Below are positions 25,026 through 30,823 of a stretch of 34,059 nucleotides of DNA, piece after piece. The position numbers were made by a program, and so were the translations under genes. The stretch's first letter is position 1; each line of letters begins with the position of its first letter. Source of the DNA: an uncultured Bacilli bacterium (GTDB lineage: Bacteria; Bacillota_I; Bacilli_A; RF39; UBA660). The DNA lies in assembly GCA_910579535.1 (NCBI GenBank), contig CAJTUR010000016.1, forward strand, positions 1 through 34,059, read 5' to 3'. The notes beneath the pieces are model-generated. The model did no database searches and had not been told where the DNA came from. It worked only from the letters and a program-made list of their open reading frames with translations.

Positions 25026-25665
25026 TACTAGAAGTACGTGCAATTGAATAAACAGCTGCTTCAAATGTTTGACCATTAATAGCGGTGGTGGCGGATGAAT
25101 CAATCCAAAGTCGAAGACTAAATGTTGCGGATTCACCATCTGCAGCCTCTTTACTGCTACTTGCTCTTAATGTTCCACTGGCTAATTTGTAGGATGTATC
25201 AATAGCGCTGGTTGCATCAAAATCCGTCACACTAAATAAAGCTTTATCGTTTTCTGTCGGTGCTGTGTTTAATAAGGCTATGTTATTATTTTCAACCACA
25301 CCATTTTGAACAATTGAGTATTTAATTAAATTATCAGCAATTTTTGTTTTACCATTTGTTAAATTTAATGTATTTAAATAAATCGTATAATCTGCATCAA
25401 TGGTACATGTATTTTTTACAGTAAACACATAAGGGGTTGTTGTTAAACCTTTTTCATCGGTTATAGGATAAGTGTTGGTTAAATTAATAGAACTACTTTC
25501 CTCAATAAAGGATACTTCAAAACAACCTGTAGTAATAATATTGGCGACATCCTGTTCTTTTGTTACTTTCCATAGAGCATAACTGCTTCCAATCGATAAG
25601 GTAACCACCAACATAATTGCGATAATAGCAAGGGGAATACGATATCTTAATCTCATATTACTCAT
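25018..25665 (-). CDS. Exported beta-rich protein, TasA/camelysin-like (tentative)
   Basis: 215 residues. A basic start and one hydrophobic segment (IPLAIIAIMLVVTLSIGSSY) are followed by ALWKVTKEQDVANIITTGCF. The layout of a signal helix ending near S-x-A, then a short polar stretch, T-x-G-x-F/L-x-V, and an F-x-V-x-N-x-C/G motif later (YVFTVKNTCT) resembles TasA/CalY proteins processed by the signal peptidase SipW. Two cysteines (TTGC and KNTC) could form a disulphide. The rest is Thr/Ser/Asn/Ala-rich with predicted beta strands. GGTGAT precedes the ATG. No sipW gene is adjacent. It could instead be another cell-surface beta-sandwich protein, so the family call is moderate. Confidence 0.5.
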   Translation of the reverse strand: MSNMRLRYRIPLAIIAIMLVVTLSIGSSYALWKVTKEQDVANIITTGCFEVSFIEESSSINLTNTYPITDEKGLTTTPYVFTVKNTCTIDADYTIYLNTLNLTNGKTKIADNLIKYSIVQNGVVENNNIALLNTAPTENDKALFSVTDFDATSAIDTSYKLASGTLRASSSKEAADGESATFSLRLWIDSSATTAINGQTFEAAVYSIARTSSKK

Positions 25666-25736
25666 AAAAAAATCACCATATTTTCTAATCTATTTCTATT
25701 ATAAGATAAAATTCCTTTTTTGAAAAGTCCCTAATT

Positions 25737-26741
25737 TCACTTTTGTAATTCTTCTATTGCCTCTTTTAAAGTTTCAACTTTAATAATGTTTAAATTTAAT
25801 TTATTTTCTTCTTTTACACGTAACGCTTCCTCATAATTTTCTTTAGGACATAGAAAGATGTCTGCTTTTGCTTTTTCAGCTCCTAAAAGCTTATATTTAA
25901 TGCCACCTATTTCTAAAATTTTTCCTTCTTTATCAATGGCTCCTGTTCCTACAATCTTACGTCCTTTGGTTAAATCCTCTTCTGTCAACGCATTGTAAAT
26001 GGCAAGGGCCGTCATCAGTCCTCCACTTGAACCAGATTCACTCGGTTTGGTTTTTATTTCTAATTCAGGATCTGTTTTATATTCGTATTTTTCAACAATC
26101 GATATTCCTACTTTTAAACTGTTATCTAATTCAAAAATTTTAGCTGTACATTCTTTTTCTTTTCCCTCTCTTAAAACTTTAAAATCCACGGTTTCCTCTT
26201 TTTTTAAGGTATTGATATAAAGTTGTAATTTACTCAATGTATTAAATTCGTGATTGTTTATGGATAGAATTTTATCCCCTAATTCTAAATCTGTGATTGC
26301 TTCCTCAGCAATATAAGTAATGATTTGATGAACATTTGTAATTTTAACTTCTTTTCCCGCTTCTTTATAAGCATTTAGTGTGGCGTAATCTAAACCATTT
26401 TCTAAATAAATTCGATCTCTTTTAATGGAATCGTCTATGGATTCATTGCTAGCTGTAATGTTGCTTGTTTTTTCAAGATCCCAATTGGGAATAAAATAAG
26501 AGAGCAAGACAAAAGGAATGTTTCCTCTCATCATCGACACATAAGCCATATTAAAACTTCCACTGGATTCGTATTTTCCTTCCATTTCAATTCGGCTGTT
26601 TAAATCAATTGTTCCTCCAGGTTTATAAACGACAAAAGGAAGTTCATAAAAAAAGAAAATAAAAATGGCAATCAATGATAAGAAAAATTTATAATTTTCT
26701 TTTATAAATTGACAACTTTTTTCATATATTTTTTTAAACAT
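25737..26741 (-). CDS. ylbL: YlbL-type membrane-anchored PDZ/Lon-like serine protease
   Basis: 334 residues. One N-terminal membrane helix (FFLSLIAIFIFFFYELPFVV), an extracytoplasmic region, a PDZ domain (ITDLELGDKILSINNHEFNT, ~150-220), and a C-terminal S16 (Lon-like) protease domain with the catalytic Ser in SGSSGGLMTALAIYNAL and Lys in IGGIKYKLLGA. No AAA+ domain. This is the architecture of B. subtilis YlbL and streptococcal SepM, which cleave membrane or exported peptides outside the cell. GGTGAT lies four bases before the ATG. It is divergent from the YlbJ-like gene, with only 39 bases between the starts. Confidence 0.9.
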   Translation of the reverse strand: MFKKIYEKSCQFIKENYKFFLSLIAIFIFFFYELPFVVYKPGGTIDLNSRIEMEGKYESSGSFNMAYVSMMRGNIPFVLLSYFIPNWDLEKTSNITASNESIDDSIKRDRIYLENGLDYATLNAYKEAGKEVKITNVHQIITYIAEEAITDLELGDKILSINNHEFNTLSKLQLYINTLKKEETVDFKVLREGKEKECTAKIFELDNSLKVGISIVEKYEYKTDPELEIKTKPSESGSSGGLMTALAIYNALTEEDLTKGRKIVGTGAIDKEGKILEIGGIKYKLLGAEKAKADIFLCPKENYEEALRVKEENKLNLNIIKVETLKEAIEELQK

Positions 26742-26780
26742 AGCATCACCATAAACATTATAGCAAAGGATGGGGAAAAT

Positions 26781-27683
26781 ATGATAAAAATATTCAAAAA
26801 ATATTTTAGTATTACATTATTAGTTCTATTTATATTTCTACTTTTTAGAGAAAATGTTCTATTTAAAAATTGTATTTTAAATGGGTGCCTTCTTTTTTTT
26901 AACACGGTTTTTCCTTCTTTGTTTCCGATGTTTATTCTTCAGGATTTTTTGTTAAATTATCGTTTTTTTTCTTTTCTAGAACTTTTTTATCCTTTTTTCA
27001 AAAAAATTTTCAAATCAAAAGTTTCCTTTTCTATTTTTTTAGTGTCTACAATTTCTGGAACTCCAGCTAATGCTTATTTGATTACCAATTTAGTCAAAGA
27101 AAAACAATTAAGTGCCAATGAAGCTAGCTATGTTTTATCTTATTCTTGTTTTTTAAATCCACTGTTTTTATATAATTTATTTGTTAACATTTTTGATAAA
27201 AATGTTGCACTTAAAATTATTTTTTTCAATTATTTGGTCAGTCTTTTTCTTGCTTTTTGTTTAAGAAATTATCAAAGTGAGAATAAAACTTTTTCTTTAT
27301 CTTTTCCTTCCCTTCCTTTATCTCAACTTTTATCTACTAGTATTATGAAATCTTTTAAAGTTCTACTTACTATTTTAGGAACGATTCTTTTCTATCTTTT
27401 TATTTGTGAAGGAATCAATTATTTTATAAAACATCCTATTTTAAACTGTTTGATTAATGGTTTTTTTGAAACAACAGGCGGTTTAACTAAACTTTCACTT
27501 TTACAGGTTAATTTTCATTTTAAACTTATTTTGGCTAGTTTCTTTGTTTCTTTTCTTGGTTTAAGTATTCACACTCAAATAAAAAACATCGTGACCGATG
27601 TTTCCATTTCTTTAAAACCTTTTCTTTTTATTCGACTAGTTCACTGTTTTTTTTTCACATGTATTCTCTTGATATGCACCTAA
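26781..27683 (+). CDS. ylbJ: YlbJ-like integral membrane protein (nucleoside-recognition/Gate family)
   Basis: About 300 residues, nearly all hydrophobic helices. The stretch NTVFPSLFPMFILQDFLL, the segment VSTISGTPANAYLITNLV (SGxPxxA pattern), and the following YVLSYSCFLNPLFLYNLF match YlbJ, called a sporulation integral membrane protein in Bacillus, and relatives SpmA/SpmB. It is shorter than Bacillus YlbJ (about 400). Start ATG at 26781 follows GGGGA; earlier ATGs lie inside the divergent ylbL. Its 3' end overlaps the convergent prepilin gene by 48 bases. It is adjacent to ylbL, as in the Bacillus ylbJ-K-L-M order, but inverted. Transport role unknown. Confidence 0.65.
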   Translation: MIKIFKKYFSITLLVLFIFLLFRENVLFKNCILNGCLLFFNTVFPSLFPMFILQDFLLNYRFFSFLELFYPFFKKIFKSKVSFSIFLVSTISGTPANAYLITNLVKEKQLSANEASYVLSYSCFLNPLFLYNLFVNIFDKNVALKIIFFNYLVSLFLAFCLRNYQSENKTFSLSFPSLPLSQLLSTSIMKSFKVLLTILGTILFYLFICEGINYFIKHPILNCLINGFFETTGGLTKLSLLQVNFHFKLILASFFVSFLGLSIHTQIKNIVTDVSISLKPFLFIRLVHCFFFTCILLICT

Positions 27684-28265
27684 GGTTATTCTATTAAAAT
27701 TATCTATTTCATATGCTGTTAAATCTTTTTTCAATCCAATATAAAATAATTCAATGTCATCAATATTATTGGCCTTATTTTTATTTACTATTATTGGAAT
27801 GTTTATTTTAATATAAAAGTATTCACTATTCTTTAATTCTTCACTGTTATTATCAAATAAACTATTGATATATGTAATGCAAGTGGTGTTAAATTTGGTT
27901 GTTTTTGTTTGTTTTTCTAAATTCCATTTTTCTATTCCAGAAGCATTTTCATAAGTAATAGATTGATTTTCTCCATCATTTACTATAGTTAAATATGAGG
28001 TTCCATCTTGAAATTGAAAGGTTATAGAAACTTGTTTTCCATCTGATGGACTTGAATCTGAGATTCCTACTAATTTACGATTTGTTAAATCGGCTTGAAT
28101 GTTTTTAATAATAATGGCTCTCTTTTGTTGATTTTTACGATTAAAGTCCGTATTATTATTGCTCGCTTTAACGTCTGTTAATAAATTAAATAAAAACATA
28201 ACCACAATAGAAATAAGAGCAATACTAATAATCAATTCTACTAATGTAAATCCTTTATTTTCCAT
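27636..28265 (-). CDS. Prepilin-like protein (minor pseudopilin), two cysteines
   Basis: About 209 residues. MENKGFTLVELIISIALISI is a class III signal with a very short leader: cleavage after Gly5, Glu at mature position 5. The extracellular part is polar, with many Asn, and has two cysteines (NTTCITY and ENTCEKK). Start ATG at 28265 follows AGGTGATATCG; a GTG at 28274 lies in that site. The start overlaps the end of the upstream prepilin gene by 11 bases, so the two are translationally coupled, as minor pilin genes usually are. The last 48 bases overlap the 3' end of the YlbJ-like gene. Confidence 0.82.
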   Translation of the reverse strand: MENKGFTLVELIISIALISIVVMFLFNLLTDVKASNNNTDFNRKNQQKRAIIIKNIQADLTNRKLVGISDSSPSDGKQVSITFQFQDGTSYLTIVNDGENQSITYENASGIEKWNLEKQTKTTKFNTTCITYINSLFDNNSEELKNSEYFYIKINIPIIVNKNKANNIDDIELFYIGLKKDLTAYEIDNFNRITLGAYQENTCEKKTVN

Positions 28266-28893
28266 CGATATCACCTATACTGACTGTTGAATAAAATGTT
28301 TGGCATTCATCTGAATCTTCTCCACAGTTTGATCCATCTTTTTTTTCTTTATATCTGGCAACCATTCGATAGCCACTTAAACTTGCTTGTTCAGCTGTTT
28401 CAGAAGACCCTCCAATCGTTTTAACATATTCTGCCATTCCATCATCTAAAACAGCAAAAATAGCGCAATCGCCCTCCCAATTATTACATTTTTGAAGGTA
28501 GCCTAAGTCTTTATACATCAAAAAAAGTTTGTCGACATGTAAATTGTAAATTATCAAGTCACATACTCCTTTGTTTCGATTTACTGTTTGATTGGGTTCT
28601 TGAGGTAAAATAGTCTCTGAACATCCAACAACTGAATAGCCTTTTCGAGATTGAGTGTTTCCTATTTCATTGATATGATTCACTTCTGTTTTAGCAGCTC
28701 CAAGATAAAAGTTCTTAAAGAATTTCTCTAAATAATACGTTCTATATAAATAAACTGAATCGTTATAAGAAATTCTTCCTTTTTCTTTAATAATTAGAGC
28801 ACTATAAGTAGAATAAGAGGCTAATAAAGATACCGTTAAAATCGCTGTTACCACTAATGTTTCAACAAAAACAAATCCTTTTTTCTTTTTCAT
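28255..28893 (-). CDS. Prepilin-like protein (minor pseudopilin), six cysteines
   Basis: 212 residues. MKKKKGFVFVETLVVTAILT is a variant class III signal, with Phe-Val-Phe-Val-Glu after the Gly; Glu5 is kept. Six cysteines occur in the head (VGCSET, KGVCDL, LQKCNN, EGDCAIF, SNCGED, DECQTF), an even number that suits three disulphides. The size and partner fit a minor pilin that caps or primes a filament. AAGGGTG precedes the ATG, and a near-perfect promoter lies 25 bases upstream. It is the first gene of a two-gene operon with the coupled prepilin. Confidence 0.78.
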   Translation of the reverse strand: MKKKKGFVFVETLVVTAILTVSLLASYSTYSALIIKEKGRISYNDSVYLYRTYYLEKFFKNFYLGAAKTEVNHINEIGNTQSRKGYSVVGCSETILPQEPNQTVNRNKGVCDLIIYNLHVDKLFLMYKDLGYLQKCNNWEGDCAIFAVLDDGMAEYVKTIGGSSETAEQASLSGYRMVARYKEKKDGSNCGEDSDECQTFYSTVSIGDIDGK

Positions 28894-28917
28894 AGAACAC
28901 CCTTCTTTATTATCTTA

Positions 28918-28946
28918 ATTATAATAAACTATTTAATATTTGTAAA
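28918..28946 (-). promoter_or_regulatory. Sigma-A-type promoter of the two-prepilin operon
   Basis: Minus strand TTTACA (28941-28946), a 17-base spacer and perfect TATAAT (28918-28923), 25 bases before the first ATG. Confidence 0.75.
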
Positions 28947-28992
28947 GAACACAAAAATAAAAAAAACATATAATTAATTAGGTGATGAATCG

Positions 28993-29208
28993 ATGTATCC
29001 ACATGGTCCTTGCCCTCCTCCACCACCACATAAAAATCCTCGTGGAGGAGGACTATTTACGGTTTTAGCAATCTTTGCTCTTTGTATTCTTTTGTTTTAT
29101 CAAATTATTATTACACTTATTTTACCCCTTCGATTTAATATTTTCATTTTATTGCTAGAACTATTACTTTTAATCTTTCTACTTTATCGCGTAGTATGGC
29201 CGTACTAA
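28993..29208 (+). CDS. Small membrane protein with Pro/His-rich N-terminus
   Basis: 71 residues. The N-terminus MYPHGPCPPPPPHK is extremely rich in Pro, with two His and one Cys, followed by GGG and two hydrophobic helices (FTVLAIFALCILLFYQIIIT and FNIFILLLELLLLIFLLY). AGGTGAT lies upstream of the ATG with a slightly long gap, and TATAAT occurs at 28969-28974. I do not recognise the family. The His/Cys/Pro head could bind metal or a partner domain, but this is conjecture. The 3' end overlaps the convergent YsxE-like gene by 30 bases. Confidence 0.6.
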   Translation: MYPHGPCPPPPPHKNPRGGGLFTVLAIFALCILLFYQIIITLILPLRFNIFILLLELLLLIFLLYRVVWPY

Positions 29209-30066
29209 TTCTTCAGTAATAAATAAATAATCTAAATCTTTTCGAGCTTTTTCACAGTTTTTAAATTCTGTTTCGTTTAATTCTGTTTTTTTAGGTAATG
29301 AAATTAAGAGAAAAAAAAGCTTTTTCTCATCTTCAGTAAGATGAACTTTTTCTAAATACTTATCAAATAAAACACCAAAATGAACGTTAAAATATTCGTT
29401 TTGATAAAGATTTACTAAATCAATGATTGGTGTGTCTATTCGAGATTTTTCCCAACTAATTAGATATTCTTTTTCATTTTTTATAAAATGTTCTAAATTG
29501 AGGTTGTTATGAATTAAACAAACTCTTTTTTTTAAGTCTTCTTTTACCATCCCATACCACGTGTCTAATTCGCTCGAGCAAAATTCTAAAGCGGCAAATA
29601 TTTTAGAAATGTTTCGCATGATTAAGTAATTAGAAGGTGTCATGTACTCTTCTTTTTTGGTTTTTTCATAAAATTCTTCGTAGTAATTTCTTAAATAATC
29701 AATGTTACTTTTGATGTTATCAAAAATCATTTTAAATTCATCTTCAGTTACACTTTTATAATAGGTTGTACTGTTGTGTAAGTTACTTAAAACGTTTATT
29801 AAATCATACGCTTTTTGTTCTATAGGCATACTAACTGATGGAACGTATTCAAAGACATTGTACTCACTTCTAGCGTCATCTTTTAAACTTGGAAAATGAT
29901 TAAAGCTTCTACTTTCTAAATATTGATATAATTCTTTAATGTCTTTTTCTTCTTTTCTTTTGACGACGAAGTCACCACTTGTTGTATTTAAAATGACTAC
30001 CTTTTTTAAAAAAGTTATTTTATAAGGTTTATAAACTCTTTTTAAAACCTCTAAAGTGCTATTCAT
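29179..30066 (-). CDS. ysxE: YsxE/CotS-like protein (kinase-fold, spore-coat family)
   Basis: 295 residues with the layout of CotS/YsxE proteins, which have an aminoglycoside-phosphotransferase-like kinase fold. An N-lobe strand pair contains FVVKRKEEKDIKELYQYLES. A C-lobe contains CLIHNNLNLEHFIKNEKEYL, standing for the catalytic loop HxDxxxxN: the residue after His is Asn and the usual Asp is also Asn, so catalysis may be lost or altered. Then comes ISWEKSRIDTPIIDLVNLY. The start overlaps the end of the SpoVID-like gene by eight bases. The spoVID-ysxE order is exactly that of B. subtilis. Confidence 0.75.
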   Translation of the reverse strand: MNSTLEVLKRVYKPYKITFLKKVVILNTTSGDFVVKRKEEKDIKELYQYLESRSFNHFPSLKDDARSEYNVFEYVPSVSMPIEQKAYDLINVLSNLHNSTTYYKSVTEDEFKMIFDNIKSNIDYLRNYYEEFYEKTKKEEYMTPSNYLIMRNISKIFAALEFCSSELDTWYGMVKEDLKKRVCLIHNNLNLEHFIKNEKEYLISWEKSRIDTPIIDLVNLYQNEYFNVHFGVLFDKYLEKVHLTEDEKKLFFLLISLPKKTELNETEFKNCEKARKDLDYLFITEELVRPYYAIK

Positions 30067-30757
30067 CTTTACTTGGAATAATAATCTTATCGCCGATATT
30101 TAAACTATCCATTTGGTTGTACTCTTTTAGGGTATCAATATCGGTTTCATAAGTAGCTATAAGGCTTTCTAGCGTGTCTGTTTCACTTACGATGTGAATG
30201 TGGTAAGTCATGTATTCGTCTTCTTTTTCAATGGCTGAATCGAGCACTACTTCAGCTTGTTCCTCTTCTAATCTCTCTTCAATCGTTTCTGGTGTTTCTT
30301 CTTTTTCTTCTACTTCTATTCTTTCCTCTATCGGTGCTGAAACGATTTCTTCTTCATGAAATAGGTCATCTATGTCTTCAATGACTTCTTTTTTTATTTC
30401 TGAAATGGCTTCTCTTTCTTCAATTCTTACAGGTTCAATTGTTGTGGCACTCACTTGAAATTCTATGTCCACTTTTAAAGTATCTTCGTTGACGACTTGA
30501 TAGTTAAAGTCTGTAATTTCAAATTGAATAGAATTTTTGTCAATGGTATCTGTTACTTCTAAATGAAAAGGCAACTTGTAGTTAAATTCTTCTTTGTTTA
30601 CACTGACTTCATGACTTTTATACTCTCCAGAAATAATAAAATTACCTGTAATTTCTGTATCACCGGGGTTTATTTCGTGTTCTAAAGAAATGCTACATAT
30701 TTCAAATATTCTACTTTTAAATTGAATTTCTTTGGTGTAAGGTACGATGCTTTGCAT
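30059..30757 (-). CDS. spoVID: SpoVID-like protein with C-terminal LysM domain
   Basis: 232 residues. The N-terminal domain (~1-110) is beta-rich (EINPGDTEITGNFIISGEYK) and resembles the first domain of SpoVID and DUF3794 proteins. The middle (~110-180) is highly acidic (many Glu), low complexity. A LysM domain closes the protein (YHIHIVSETDTLESLIATYE, then NSLNIGDKIIIP). In B. subtilis SpoVID drives coat encasement of the spore and binds the forespore surface by LysM. It is smaller than Bacillus SpoVID (about 575). It ends in TAG, overlapping the ysxE start, and follows lon by 66 bases. The call rests on architecture and gene order more than sequence. Confidence 0.7.
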   Translation of the reverse strand: MQSIVPYTKEIQFKSRIFEICSISLEHEINPGDTEITGNFIISGEYKSHEVSVNKEEFNYKLPFHLEVTDTIDKNSIQFEITDFNYQVVNEDTLKVDIEFQVSATTIEPVRIEEREAISEIKKEVIEDIDDLFHEEEIVSAPIEERIEVEEKEETPETIEERLEEEQAEVVLDSAIEKEDEYMTYHIHIVSETDTLESLIATYETDIDTLKEYNQMDSLNIGDKIIIPSKDE

Positions 30758-30823
30758 AAAATCAATCCTCTCTTTCTTATTAAAAATTATGAAAAGAGTT
30801 TTTCTATTATGACTTTTATTTTT

